A stretch of DNA of 64,000 nucleotides, from NCBI RefSeq assembly GCF_949987515.2, contig NC_082694.2, forward strand, positions 14,253,958 through 14,317,957, read 5' to 3'. This document shows, piece by piece, positions 47,195-59,600 of this stretch (position 1 is its first letter; every line of letters begins with the position of its first letter). Made by a program: the position numbers and the translations under genes. Source of the stretch: Delphinus delphis. Taxonomy: Eukaryota; Chordata; Mammalia; Artiodactyla; Delphinidae. The notes below the pieces were generated by a model. It was given only the letters and a program-made list of their open reading frames with translations, was not told where the DNA came from and did not search any database.

Positions 47195-47245
47195 TGAGGA
47201 GGGGCGGGGAGAGGGGGCGGGGAGAGGGGGCGGGGAGAGAGGGCG
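47195..47245 (+). repeat. Three tandem copies of a G-rich 14-mer
   Basis: gggcggggagaggg repeated about three times with little change. Many G-runs of 3-5 give G-quadruplex potential and GC-box-like ggggcgggg motifs on the plus strand. Confidence 0.85.
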
Positions 47246-48825
47246 AGAACGCAGCTCGAAGGGACGTCCATTTGCAGGAGGTTACCCAGAGCTGCGCCCT
47301 GACCTTTCCGAACCCTCAAGACCCAAACTGCATCTGTTTTATAAACAAGCGCTGTCCCTGCTTGGGGATGAGGTCTGGATCAGGGATGGTGGAAGCCAGT
47401 GATTCCAGCGACTTAGGAGACCAAGGGGAGGCTGGAGAGGTGACACTCAATAGGTCCCCCTAGCAGCTAAACCAAGGGGAGGCTCCAGGGGCTTCACCCT
47501 GGCCTAAGCCATGCAGAGCCCTGCCTCAGTTCTTGGCTCTGCACCTGTTACAGGACCTTGGCCTTGGTGACTTAAGGCCTGCGTATTCATTCAGAGAAAA
47601 GAAGGTCCCCTCCCCAAGGAGCAAGTGCACAGACACTTCTGCTGCAACAGGAGGTCCCTTGCCTTCTTATAATAGATCTTTGTGATGGCTAAACCACTGA
47701 AGAGGAGAAGGGAACAGTCCTGAACCGAGGAGCATCCCCTTGGTACCTAGCAGACCCTTGGAGACCCAGCCCAGCCTTCTTCACTCCAGCCCCACCCTCT
47801 CCTGCCCAGTCACCTTTCCTCCTCTGGGCCCTGCAGTTCCTCCCGCCTGTTCTGTTCCATACTCAGTGAAGGCTAGGCGTGGACGCCAGGTCCTGGCTTA
47901 TGGGGTATTTGACAGCAGCCTTTAAGGACTGTTTAAGTAGCGGGGGAGCAGGCTCTAAACCAATCACTGCAACACTGAGGGTCAGTGCGGGAGGGGGCCG
48001 CAGGGGGACTGCCTGGGATCCTGCCCTGGAGAACCAGTAACCAGTCCCTCACAGCCTTGGGACAGCCCCTGGGTGCTGCCACAAACTTTTATCCTTCTGC
48101 ATAAGTCAACCCCAGCCCCATCTTTTCCTACTTTTTCTCTCTCCCCAGCACTTGGTAGGCAGTCAGCACAGTGGCCTTCAGCATTTGCCCAGCTGGCACC
48201 TGGGAGATGCCCAGGTTGTGGAATGGATAAACTGATGGGTTGGGCCTGAAAGGGAGTTCTGGGGAGATGCTTTTTTGGACAGAGGCAGTGAGCAGGACAG
48301 AGAAGTTGGCCCTCTCCTCTTTCCAGGAGGCTAATGGCCCAGCCCTTCCTGTATTGCTCACCCTTTATTTATTTGGGGACACAGAAAACTCAACAAAGGC
48401 TCCCCGACTTCATCCATCTAAGTCTGAGTCTTTCCAGTGGGAACCACCAGGCTGGGCCTCTCTGCCAGCAGCTGACAATCCCACAGAATTACTCTCACCT
48501 CCCTCTTGTCCCGTAACCATACCCAATCCACTCAGCAGACACCAGCATCCCCGCAAGGAACCCAGCTTCCAGCATCCCCGAGAGGAACCCAGCTCCAAGA
48601 GGGAGCCTGAGCCAGAGGAGAGCTCCCTGCAAAGGCACTGGCTCTGTGCCCCTCTCCCCAGATGGCCCGTCTCCTAGTGATGGGTCCTCTTCTCTTCTCC
48701 TCCACCCTCAGATGCAGCCCTCTCGCCATCGAGCTCGCAGACTCTGATTGAAGAAAACTTGGAAGCCGTCGGGCCCAAAGTTCCTCTCCTAGTCTAGCTC
48801 TGAGGTTAACTCAGCCTCACATCCT
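47246..48825. other. Intergenic, no gene recognised
   Basis: Repeat-poor. ORF 48240-48677 (145 codons) includes a 27-bp tandem repeat at 48543-48596 but has no family resemblance. 47755-47850 is vaguely L2-like. Confidence 0.45.
48543..48596 (+). repeat. 27-bp tandem duplication
   Basis: cagcatccccgcaaggaacc/cagcttc is followed by cagcatccccgagaggaacc/cagctcc. Being a multiple of three, it keeps the frame of the ORF over it. Confidence 0.8.
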
Positions 48826-48829
48826 TCCT

Positions 48830-49015
48830 CCAGGACTCACTGGCTGGGTGGCCTTGGGAAAATTACTTAACCTCTCTGAGCTTCATTTCCTCATCTCTAG
48901 AATGGAGCCCCTAATGGTACTTTCTCATACAGTCCTTGTGAGGACTGAAGGAGCCAATGTCTGGAACGTGCTTTACAAAGGACTCAGCCCATCATGAGTG
49001 CTCAGGAAAGGGAAT
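48830..49015 (+). repeat. MIR SINE fragment
   Basis: ggctgggtggccttgggaaa, cctctctgagcttcatttcc, gtccttgtgaggactgaagg. Well preserved. Confidence 0.65.
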
Positions 49016-49334
49016 CATCCCACCATCCTCATCACTGCAAATTAATGAGGCTTGTTAACTGCCCAGCAGAGCCCCTACTGACTAATCCATGACATTCAAC
49101 CCTCAAATGACCCCCACAGGGCTTGTCGCTGGGTGCACTGAGCAGGCCAGGGCAACTCCAACCCTGCACCCAGAGCTGTCCCAGCACCGCAGGGCCACGA
49201 AGGAACTTCATCCTTCAGGAAGAGGCAAAAGAAGACGAATCCGGGAAGCAATTAGTAAAAAACGCAAGATAGCTTAAAAGTACTAAACTGTTCACTGCAG
49301 ACTAAATTATGTTAGTAAGAAGCACTTGTATGGC

Positions 49335-49500
49335 GTTTTAGCATTTACCTAGGAATTGGAAATACATGATCTCAATCCTCAAAATAAACTAGCGAGGTAA
49401 GTGTTACAATGAGCAGATGAGGAAACTGAGGCTCACAGAGATGAAACGGCTTGTGTGTGGTCACACTGCCAGTTAGCGGACGACTCAGAAGGACAACTTC
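49335..49500 (-). repeat. MIR SINE fragment
   Basis: Antisense: tctcaatcctcaaaataaac, gatgaggaaactgaggctca, gtgtgtggtcacactgccag. Confidence 0.6.
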
Positions 49501-49557
49501 AACCTGATTCTAATTTCAATTGGTACCAGGATCCTTGCTTTTTCCATTGAGGGGGAT

Positions 49558-49630
49558 GAGTGTGTATGTAGGTATGTATTTGTATGTGTGTGTGTGTCTG
49601 TCTGTGTTTGTGTGCCTGTGTATATGTTCA
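49558..49630. repeat. (TG)n-rich tract
   Basis: gtgtgtatgtaggtatgtat, then gtgtgtgtgtgtctgtctgtg. Interrupted TG microsatellite. Confidence 0.75.
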
Positions 49631-50149
49631 CAGGGGTGGATGTTTCTTCAGACTTCATCTCATTCCTGTCCTCTCCTCCATTCAGCCCTAAGATTCCCTG
49701 TGGCCAGAATATCTTGTAGTTCATGTTTCATGTCTGTTTGTGCTGTGTCCAATGGCTTTATTCTGGGTCTCCTCTCACAGGTGCAGTGGGCTCTCAGAGT
49801 TGGATATCACTCCGAAGCCTCCAGAAGGTGAAGGGTTTTGTGACCCCCTGTAACTCCCAGCACTGCCCTGAGACCCTCAGAAATGCGGCAGCAAAGAATA
49901 AGGAACCACTTGCTCTGGCTGCATGCAGCAGGTGGGTGCCAGGGCCCGTGCAGAGACCTGGGAAGCAGGTTTGCAGCAGCCCCTGGTGGACCTCCTGGAG
50001 CATCATGGCCACGCTCCCACATCCACCCATTAAAGGGAGGGTGGAAGAGGACCCCGCGGAAGGGCCACGGCCTGGGGCAGGATGGAGAGTGGCGGGCCAC
50101 AGCAGAATGGACCAGCTCCATGCAACATGATAAGATGAAAATACACGTC

Positions 50150-50325
50150 AAACTTGAAGCCACATGCCCGGGTTCAAGTCCCAGCCCCTCTGCTCCCTTG
50201 CGGTACCACCCTGACAGGTTACCTCATCTCTAAAACATAGATGGTAGTAACACGTATTTCACAGCTTGCTTGTCACCATTAAATTAGTTGATTCTGGTGA
50301 AGTATTACCTGGCATAGAGTGGGTC
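50150..50325 (+). repeat. MIR SINE fragment
   Basis: gcccgggttcaagtcccagc, ggttacctcatctctaaaac, cacagcttgcttgtcaccat, attacctggcatagagtggg. 49631-50149 has overlapping ORFs but no recognised gene. Confidence 0.6.
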
Positions 50326-51140
50326 CTATGAGGGCCGCATTATGACTTTCGTGGGCTCCAGGCACTTTTGCTTTCAAGGGGTTCTTCTACAAAAAATATT
50401 TAAAGTTCTTTTTTTACTAAACTGTTGGTATAAAGATGAATATAATCCAAGCCGGATTATATTCATTGTTTCTTTTAATAGAAATAAAAATATTTTCACG
50501 GGCCTCTAAGTATCTCATGACCCCGAAGTATCAGCCTGGTCTTGCCTAATAGATAAATGGGTCCTGGGGGCTCCCTCAGGTATGCTCTTGTGGATATTAA
50601 AGTGTCTCGGAAGCTGTCAGGTGCTGATGGCTGTAAGGGTCACGGTCATTCCCTTAGGAATGCTCGCCCATCCTCCTGTGCGTCCAGCATTCCTGCCGTC
50701 TACGTACTGAATGCCATGCTTCGATGCCAAGTTTTCCAGTAAGAGGATGCCCTCCGGCCTCTCCTTTCAGCCCCTGGGCATCAAGTAGATGCGGGGCTAG
50801 TGGTTCCGATGTGGAGGTAGCAGGCAGAGATCAAGCTGGGTGGCCCAGAAGCTCCTTTAGACTTCGGGGGCCGGGAAAGGCAGCGTTGGAGGCTAGATGC
50901 CCACTGGCTCCTTTCACAGCGGGCCTCAGAGTGGTAGTAACAGCGCCCTCTAGTGGCCAAAATACCTCCACGCTGTGCCTGCCTTAACTGCCTTCCAGAG
51001 GGGCCCCCAGAGACCAGAGCCTCAGGCTTGTGTTGACGTACACGTGTTTGCGTTTGTCTAACCCCCTCCCTCAATCTACATGAGATTTGAACCCAGTAAT
51101 ATAACTAAATCCACAACTATCTGCCGTGTGTTCATGTGTA
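50326..51140. other. Intergenic, no gene recognised
   Basis: Short ORFs only. No clear repeat or RNA gene seen. Confidence 0.45.
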
Positions 51141-51685
51141 CCCAAAGCCTAGATCACTGCTGTCCGTAGAAATACAACGTGAGACAAAGGCGAACCACAT
51201 ATATAACTTTAAATGTCCCTGGAAAAGGAAAAGGAAAAAGACGGAATTAATTTTGATAACGTGTTCTATTTAACTCAATACATCAAAATATCATCCTTTC
51301 AACAGGTCATCTGTATAAAGTTATTAATGAGATAGTTTAGATTTTTTTCATTGGAAGCCTTTGAAATCCAATATGTAGTTTACAGTTGTGACACATGTCA
51401 ATCAGAACATTGAATTTTCATTGGAAATACTTATCTGTATTTTATGTACTTCATAAATTTCACAGCTCAAAAGGCAGATTCACATATCTGCATTTTTCCA
51501 ATCATACCTAAAAGCTTTCCAATGACTGAATCAAGTAATAGTTTTGAAATTTAAATGTAAGTTAAACTTAAATAAAATTTAAAATTCAGTTCCTCAGTCA
51601 GACTATTGACATTGCAAGGGCTCCACAGTCACATATGGTTAGTGGCTCCTGAACTGGACAGTGCAGGCTAGATCATGAAAACAGT
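51141..51685 (+). mobile_element. hAT-Charlie-like non-autonomous DNA transposon
   Basis: Starts cactgctgtccgtagaaata and ends tcctgaactggacagtgcag, so the ends CACTG..TCC / GGACAGTG are inverted. Same family as 6150-6420. AT-rich interior without coding capacity. Confidence 0.6.
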
Positions 51686-52862
51686 AGCAGGAAGAAAGCA
51701 CGCCCTTGTGAAAAGCCTATCTCCCTGTGGAAGAGAATTATTCATACGCTTAAAGCCTCTAGCGAAGGTTTCCCGAGTGAGAGGGTCGAAACTTACTTGG
51801 GGCATTTGTAAGGACTGAAGATGGCGCACGCACGCCCACAGATTTGCCTTTGAAGGTCTGGGGTAGGGGCCAGGAGAGTGTATTTTGGATAAACCCAGGG
51901 ACCACACTTTGAGAGTCATCGCACAGTATCTGGCAGATGTGCGATCACAGGGGAGCTATGCCCCTGGTTCCTGCTGGTTCTGGAATGTAACAGGCGCTGT
52001 GTTCAACCAGGACTGCCAAAGACAGGCCCACAGGCGATCCACTGGAGAATGGGGAGAAAAGATAAATATAGGTGTCGTTATTATTCCTTCATGTCTATTT
52101 TAGCTCACGGTTTGTGTAGTTTATTCATAATTTAGTCCACATATGTTGGGAGAACATATTAAAAGATTTTTAATCAATAGGGGCAAATCCAAAAAGTTTT
52201 AGCCCTTGCGTTAAACAATTGTTCCTATCTTCAAGGAGCTTAGAGACAGGAAGATAACGTCTCAAGTGGCTAACCATAAAACAGGGCAGAAGGGAATACA
52301 CAGCTTAAGGAAGCTACAGCTGGAGTTCTGCCAGAGTCAGGAAACAGGAGTCCTTATTTCCAGCTGCGCTGACGAGTAAACAAGTACCAGGAACCAAGAC
52401 AAATAGCCTGTGAGATGGGACTTGTGGGTTCATCAAAGAAGGACAGTCTCCCAGAGGCAAGTGTAGGGTCAAAGGCGTGGAGAAGGGAGAGCGTCAGTCG
52501 TGTCTTCAGTGGAAAGAACAACTTGACTTCTCTGAAGCAGCGTGATTATGGAGGTACCTGTGGAAATGTAGGCATTTGGACTTTATTTAGTGTTTAAAGA
52601 GGGACCATTGCTTCCCGCTGCTATGATCATGACTTGGTTTAATAAGGATGGTGAACCTGGTACATGAGCAACAGGGCAACTTGACCTAGTTTGAGGCTCC
52701 TGCTTTCCTACATGGCCTGGATCTGGTGATCCTGAACCCCAGCTCCTGTGCCACCTGCCCTGCTGGCAACCTGGGGCAGCAGATGGATGAGGGACACCAT
52801 GGTACCACCATCACCACCTGACAGGCACCGGGCTCTGCCCACAGGGCACGCAGAGTCACCAT
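51686..52862. other. Intergenic, downstream of THNSL2
   Basis: No recognised gene or young repeat. About 52200-52310 has ccttcaaggagcttagagac-type old repeat words. Confidence 0.4.
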
Positions 52863-53374
52863 AGCACTGAACCTGCACTTTTATTCCAGGGATTCCCAAC
52901 GTTTGACAGGGTGGAAGCCCTGTGGCCAAGATGTCTGGATCTGACCTGGGGACCAGATAAACTAAGGCTCAGAGCCAGACCTGTGGTAATGGAGGCAGCA
53001 GGCCCCACCTGCACAGGTTTTAGGATCTGGGGGTCCAAAATCTTGGAGCCAAGGTTGCCCCTGAGCCCCAGACCTTTCATTTGCAGGCCCTGAGAGTTTC
53101 ACAGGAAGCAGTGATGTTCCTGCACTGTCTGGCCCTGGGGGTGCACCCCCAGCAATCCTCCACGACTCCCTCCCCGCCTCCCCGGTGACCAGGCCCAACA
53201 CGGCCAGCCAGCCACGGTGAGAGCACAGAGCAGCCAGGGTACAGCGCACAGCCCGCTGGCTCCAGACCCAGCTGGGCAGCCCCCTGAGAAACTCCTGCAC
53301 CTGCATGGGGAGAAAGTGCACAAGGCAGCTCAGAGGGGACACCTCCCAGGGTCCGAAGCCTGAAGGAAGCCTGG
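52863..53374 (-). other. THNSL2: Probable THNSL2 3' UTR
   Basis: This is sequence between the stop codon and just past the first AATAAA on the minus strand (52885-52880). It is unique-looking with no recognised repeat, which fits a 3' UTR. The true cleavage site is inferred, and later signals could be used instead. Confidence 0.5.
52880..52885 (-). promoter_or_regulatory. Poly(A) signal AATAAA
   Basis: TTTATT on the plus strand reads AATAAA on the minus strand, about 490 bases after the THNSL2 stop codon. Cleavage would be expected about 15-25 bases further left. Confidence 0.5.
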
Positions 53375-53600
53375 CTATGCTGGCGCGTTCCGGAAGCGCC
53401 CCCGCCACTGCCGGCTCAGGTCCTCAATCAGGCCCCGAAGCATCCGCGTCCAGTCGTCACCCTTCCGCATCGGGGTACAGCGCGCCTCCTTGTGCTCCAG
53501 GGCGAGGATCTCCGCGGGAGTCTCCGGGGTCAGCCCGGCAGCCAGCACGGCCTCCGGGAACTTGGCTGCAGAGGCGGGAGCCAGACAACAGCGGGGAGGG
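53375..53600 (-). CDS. THNSL2: THNSL2 terminal coding exon with stop codon
   Basis: 226 coding bases. On the minus strand the acceptor is cctccgcag/CCCTCC, entering in phase 2 to complete a Ser codon. It encodes [45 protein letters not shown] and ends ...RFRNAPA. The stop is TAG at 53375-53377. The exon is GC-rich with several CpGs, which is why long antisense ORFs appear over it. Confidence 0.92.
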
Positions 53601-56600
53601 CTGCGGAGGCAGGGCAGGTGGGAACAGGGGGCGGAAGACAGAAGACAGAGGGACAGGTACAGAACGCAGGCCAGGAGGGAGAAGAAGGAACAGGGGAAGG
53701 GGAGAGGTAGGGTGCAGAGAAAGAGAGAGAGAAAAAGACGTGTTTGGTCCCTTGAACTTATCTCTGCAAGCAAATTGCTCCTCCTTGTTGGAGGCCCAGC
53801 TCCCCCTTCCAGGACCACAGTCTCAAGACACAGTTCCACGCAGCACCCATCATGCTCATAAAAGCCATCTGTGGGACTTCCCTGGCCGCCCAGTGGTTAA
53901 GACTCTGTGCTTCCACTGCAGGGGGGCGTGGGTTCCATCCCTGGTCAGAGAACTAAGATCCCGCGTGCAGCAAGGGGCAGCCAAAAAAAAAAAAAAAAAT
54001 GTCCATTTGTTCACATTCCTCTCTCCCCTGCTTGGTGAAGAGGAGGACCCCTGAAAGCCAAGGGGTCCCCCCGACACACAGGCACCCACCACCTGTACCT
54101 GGGCTGCCTCCCGTCCACCTGCTGGTAATGGTAGCTCACAGCCACGGCCGAGTGAGGGCACAGCAAGTACTGGTTCTCTTCCCAGCAGCGGCCCATGGTC
54201 TGGGTGATGGCCTCGTCTGACACTGACTGAGAAATTACTGCCTCTGAAAGCTGACAGGTTTCAGGGTCAGAGGGGTGGGAATCAGGGCTGAGGGGAAGTG
54301 GGGAAAAGGGGAGAAAATTCCCACCACGTAACATAGCCAGATATGCACCAGAAACGCGAATGAAACGTTCAGATTGAATGGCTCAGATCCAGCTCAGAGA
54401 AAAATCTGGTTTCCCACGTTTCCCAGTTTCAAATGGATTCACTCAAGTTAGGGGAAGGATACCTTTGAGTTTCAGGTCAACACATTTAGTTAGGATTTGG
54501 CTCATGAATCAGCAAATTAGTGTATGTAGTCTTGTTCAACAACGGGACGGAACACAGGGTAAGGGCACTCGAGCCTTCCTGCTGCTTTGTTGGCACGCCC
54601 CCTTCCTGTGGATGTGAGAATAGCTTCCCGTCAGTTCCCACCCAGCTCTTGTGGCACCTCCTTTAGGAAAACTCCCCACTACCTTTAGAAAGAGGAAGAC
54701 TCCCTTCTCAGTGTTCCCTTGGTGTAGATGGTTTATTTGATCATTCTCTGAAAATTCACTGCATGCTTACAATGTGCCCAAAACCCTGCATATACTCAAC
54801 TGCAACCAATAGAGACCAGAGGGCATTATAAATTGTTTAGATACCTTCCTGACCCATTAGGGTTCACAGAAGACAATGCGTGTGTTTTATTTATCTTTGT
54901 ATCTCCAGCACCAAGCATAGCTCCTGACTCATGGTCAATATGTAACATGAATGAGTGAATGAATGGATGAATGAATGCTTCTCCAGCAGTTGGAATATCT
55001 TCTACGTGTACGGCGGGGGAGAGAACGAAGAATTGGGGGATATGGTGTCTGTCTTCATGGAGCATCTCATTTACATGAGGAGAAGGATTGTGGATGTCAA
55101 TACAAACCATTAAATAAGTTGAACTTTGGCTGTGTTACGGTCCGAATGTTTGTGTCCCTCCCAAGTTTATATGTTGAAGCCCTAAGCCCAATATGATGGT
55201 ATTTGGAGGTGGGGCCTTTGGGAGGTAATTAGGTCATGAGGGTGGGGCCCTCATGAATGGGATTAGCGTCTTTATAAGAAGAGGTCAGAGGGCTAGCTAA
55301 ATCTCCTTCCACATATGAGAAGGCAGACAACTGCAACCCAGAAGAGGGCCCTCAGCAGAACTCAACCACGGCACCCTGACCTCAGTCCTCCAGTCTCCAG
55401 AACTGTGAGAAGTACATCTGTGTTGTTTCTAAGCCGCCAGTCTGTGGTACTTTGTTATAGCAGTCCAAACTAACTAAGACAGGTTGCATCAAAAGCAGCA
55501 TAGATTCCAGAAGACAGAAATTCCACTCCAGTCTGTGTGGGTGTATCTAGTTCTGGAGACAACCCTTTAAGATGGACATTGACCACTGAAAATTACGTCA
55601 TGTAAGGGACAGCTAAAGGAAGGCTTAGCAGGTAAACGAAGATTCTCTTCAAGTATGGGGATCAGATGGCTCACCAGTGCACAAGCTAAGAAGTAACAGG
55701 TTCTAGCTTGATATAAAGAACTTCATAATGATTAGAGCTGATGTGAGGTAGTGAGGTCCTAGGCACTGGAGATATACACAGTCTGGATGACGATTTGGTG
55801 GGAATGTGGCAGAGAAAATTAAAAGCAAATTCAACATATGAAATTCTTTTTTTATATTAAATAAGTTTTCATCGCCAGGTTACCTTAAAATAAAAGCAAT
55901 CCCTCCCTAGGCTCCTACCCATCTGAGGAGATAAAATTTCTCCTTCTTTCTTTTTTTTTTTTTTAAAAAAAAAGCTAATAGAACAATAGTCTCTGCTCAT
56001 ACTGGATGGGAAAAGTGGCTTCCAGTTATTATTGGAAATCAACAATAATAAATAAAAACAACAGTTAATATATTAAGCCCTATATTGCCAGGCAGTATAC
56101 AAAGTTCTTCATGGGTATTATTTGACTTAAAATTCAACAATGCTATGAGGCAGGCATTCTCTTTATCCCCATTTTATAGATGAGGAAATTGAAGCACGGA
56201 ATTTAAGAAACTGGTCCAAGGTCTCACAGCTGGCTTGGAGTTAAGCCCCACCTGACTCTAAACCAATAACCTCTACTGCCTCTCCTCATTCAACAAAGAA
56301 ATCCACATGAAGTGACGGCAGGTGTGCCAGGCTTATAGTAGGTACTCAAGAAACAAGCATCCCCTTTCCTCGAACAGATTTTCAAACCCCAAGTCTGGTC
56401 TTGTGGCTGCACCTTTCCCTTCTCTGTGGTGTATGGGTGGTAACTGACCTTGCTGTGCAATTCCTTGGGCAGACTCACACCTCGGGTCCTTTCAAACTGC
56501 TCCATGAGGGCTCTCGTCACCTGGCTGTCAGAGCCAGAGAGCAGCCAGAAGATCCTCTCCATGTTGTACGGCACCTGGGCAGGAAGGCAGGGTCCCGAGG

Positions 56601-59600
56601 GTCACGCTGACCTCAGCCCTCGTCCACCTCCACCCAACCAACACCTGGGTCAGACCTGCACATCGCCTCACAGGCCCCACCTGAATGTCCATAGCTGATG
56701 CCAAGGTTGGTTTGACGGCCTCAGACAGAGAGAAGTCTCCCCGCTGGACGGTCCTGTGGATGATGTCATTGGAGTTCACTGCCACGACCAGGTGGATGGG
56801 CAGGCCCATCTTCTGAGCGATGAACCCAGCTTAAGAGAGGAGAACAATGGTCTCTTAGACACAACACCAAAAGCACAACAACACAAGAAAAAAAAGTAGA
56901 TAAATTGGACTTCATCAAAATTAAGAAGATTTTGTGCTTTTGGAAGCTTTTGTGCTTCAAAGGAGACTATCAAGAAAATGAAAAGACAACCCACAGAAGA
57001 GGAAAAACTATTTGCAAATCATATACCTGACATAGGACTTGAAGCCAGAATATATAAAGATTTCTTACAACTCAACAATAAAAATAACCCAGTTAAAAAT
57101 TAGGCAAAGGACTTGAGTACATATTTCTCCAAAGAAGATATACAAATAGCCAATGAACACATGAAAAGATGCTCAACATCATTCGTCATCAGGAAAACAC
57201 AAACCAAAACCCCAGTGACGTACCACTTCATACCCACTGGGATGGCTAGACTCAAAATGATAGATAATAACAAGTCTTGATCAGGATGTGGAGAAACTGG
57301 ACCCCCCCCCATACACTGTTGGCTGGAGTGTAAAATGGTGCAGCCACTTCAGAAAACAGTCCAGCAGTTTCTCAAAAAGTTAAGCACAGAGTTCCCATAT
57401 GACCCAGAAATCCACTCCTAGTTTCTATATACTCAAGATAACTGAAAGCAGGGCCTAAGCACAAATGTTCATAGCAGCATTATTCATAACGACTAAAAAA
57501 CGGCAACACTCCAAATGTGCATTAACTGATAAATGCATAAACACAACGTGCTATAGCTATACAATAGACTAGTATTCAGCCGCAAAAAGGAATAAAGTAC
57601 TGACACATGCTACAACATAGATGCGCCTGGAAAACATTACACTAAGTGAAGGAAGGTCAGATATTGGATGATTCTATTCATATAAAATGTCCAGAATAGG
57701 AAAATCTATAGAGATGAAATAGATTAGTGGCTGCCTAAAGCTGGGAGGGATGAGGGGAAAGGGGGAATGACTGCTAAAGGAACAGGACTTCCTTTTAGGG
57801 TGAGGAAAATGTTCTAAAACTGATTATGGTGATGGCCACACAAATCTGTGTATACTAAAAACTATTAAGTTATATACTTGAAGTGGGTGAATTGTATGAT
57901 ATGTGAATCATAGAGCAATGAAGCCGTTACCAAAAAAAGAGGGAAAGAGTAGGAGAAGGTGACTGTGCCCTGACACTGTTCCCGTGCTCGCCACCATTTG
58001 CAGAAGAGAAAATGGAGGTTCTGAGAAGTTTTTTTTTTTTTTTTTTTTTTAACATCTTTATTGGAGTATAATTGCTTTACAATGCTATGTTAGTTTCAGC
58101 TTCACAACAAAATGAATCAGTTATATATATACATATATTCCCATATCTCTTCCCGCTTGCGTCTCCCTCCCTCCCACCCTCCCTATCCCACCCCTCCAGG
58201 CGGTCACAAAGCACCGAGCTGATCTCCCTGTGCTATGCGGCTGCTTCCCACTAGCTATCTACCTTACGTTTGGTAGTGTATATATGTTGAAATGACCCAT
58301 CCAAAGCCTGCTAAGTGGCAGACGAAGGATTTGAACAAGGTCTGTCTAAGTCTAGAGCACATGCTGAGTCCCCTGACTCAGTCTCCTAGAACCAGCGCCC
58401 TCAGACTGCATCCCCTGGAAAGGGACTGAGGGGGCACAGAGCAGCCCTAATAGCGGTGTCTATTTGCATGGAACAAACAAGGAATTCCTCACCCTGAAAG
58501 ATGGAAAGCCCAGAAAGGCAACGTAGTTTGGGGGAAGGTTCCTACTGTCATGAATGGCTTATCTCTGATGAGTAGGTGAAAGGAGTTAAGGATAACCGCA
58601 CCACCCAACATCACTCTTAATTTTGCAAAGCACATTCACAGTCTTATTTCACGTGATCCTCAGTAAACATCATGATATCCTTGTATGACAGAGGAGCGAC
58701 GGAGGCTCAAGGGGTCCAGGGGCTTAAGGTCAAGCAGCTGGTTCCTGATGGAGCAGGGCTAGATCGGAGTCCCCTCTGCAAACACTGCTTTTGTGCCAGG
58801 CGCTGTGGCAGATACTGGGACGTGTGCAGGTGGCATCACTCCCTGGAGGGTGATGCAAATGGGCAGCCATGGAGGGGGAAGAAGGCTGAGCCATCCTTGT
58901 CTACCAGCCAGCCTGCCGTTCTTTCCATCCCTGTGTTAGCTGAAGTCAGGAAGCCTCCTGACCGCTAAGATACTTTCATGGTCTCACCTAAGCTGTCCTG
59001 GACGCCCATCAGAAGCGATGCCGCTAACAGAACCATCAGAAAACAAGTCATGCCAATCAGGAGGCACGCTTGTGAGGATTCAGGCTCTGGAGCCAGCCTG
59101 CCTGGGCTGCCATCCCGGCTCTGGGACTGACTGCTGTGTAACCAGGGGCAGGCTGACCAACTTCTCTATGCCTCAGCTTCCTCGTTATAAAATGGAAATA
59201 ATAGTATCGTCCCCCTCATAGGCGCATGTGAGGATTTAAGGAGTTAATACGAGAGAAGCATTTAGAGCAGTACCTGATGCATCGTCAGTGCTTGATAAAT
59301 GTTAAGTATTATTATAGGAAATGATTTGAATGCCACGTAGCTCTATAGCTCTTGACCCTCATAAAGTTCACAGACACGCATAAAGAATCTTATTTCTGCG
59401 AGAGATATGATAAGTGTTCCAATCTTTGATAGCTGAGGAGCTGAATCTAAGAGACAAGACGTTTAGCGAGTAAAGGACAGAACTGGCACAGAAGCCTAAG
59501 TCCAGGACTCTTTCCACATCACGCAGTCTCCAGGGAAAACACGCCGTGCCAGGCGAGCCCTTATCTTCAGAGCGGGCAGCTGGCTGGAGCTGGGAGGAAA

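Noticed and set aside
28000..53000. Search for FOXI3 exons, expected 3' of THNSL2 by human synteny
   Set aside because: No forkhead-domain coding sequence is recognisable on either strand. In human the gene lies a few hundred kb away, so absence is expected.
52962..53408. 148-codon minus-strand ORF at the THNSL2 3' end
   Set aside because: It is in a different frame from the THNSL2 stop-containing exon and covers the presumed 3' UTR. No family resemblance.
53305..54054. 249-codon plus-strand ORF
   Set aside because: It is antisense to the last THNSL2 exon and its GC-rich intron, and runs through a SINE. No protein family resemblance.
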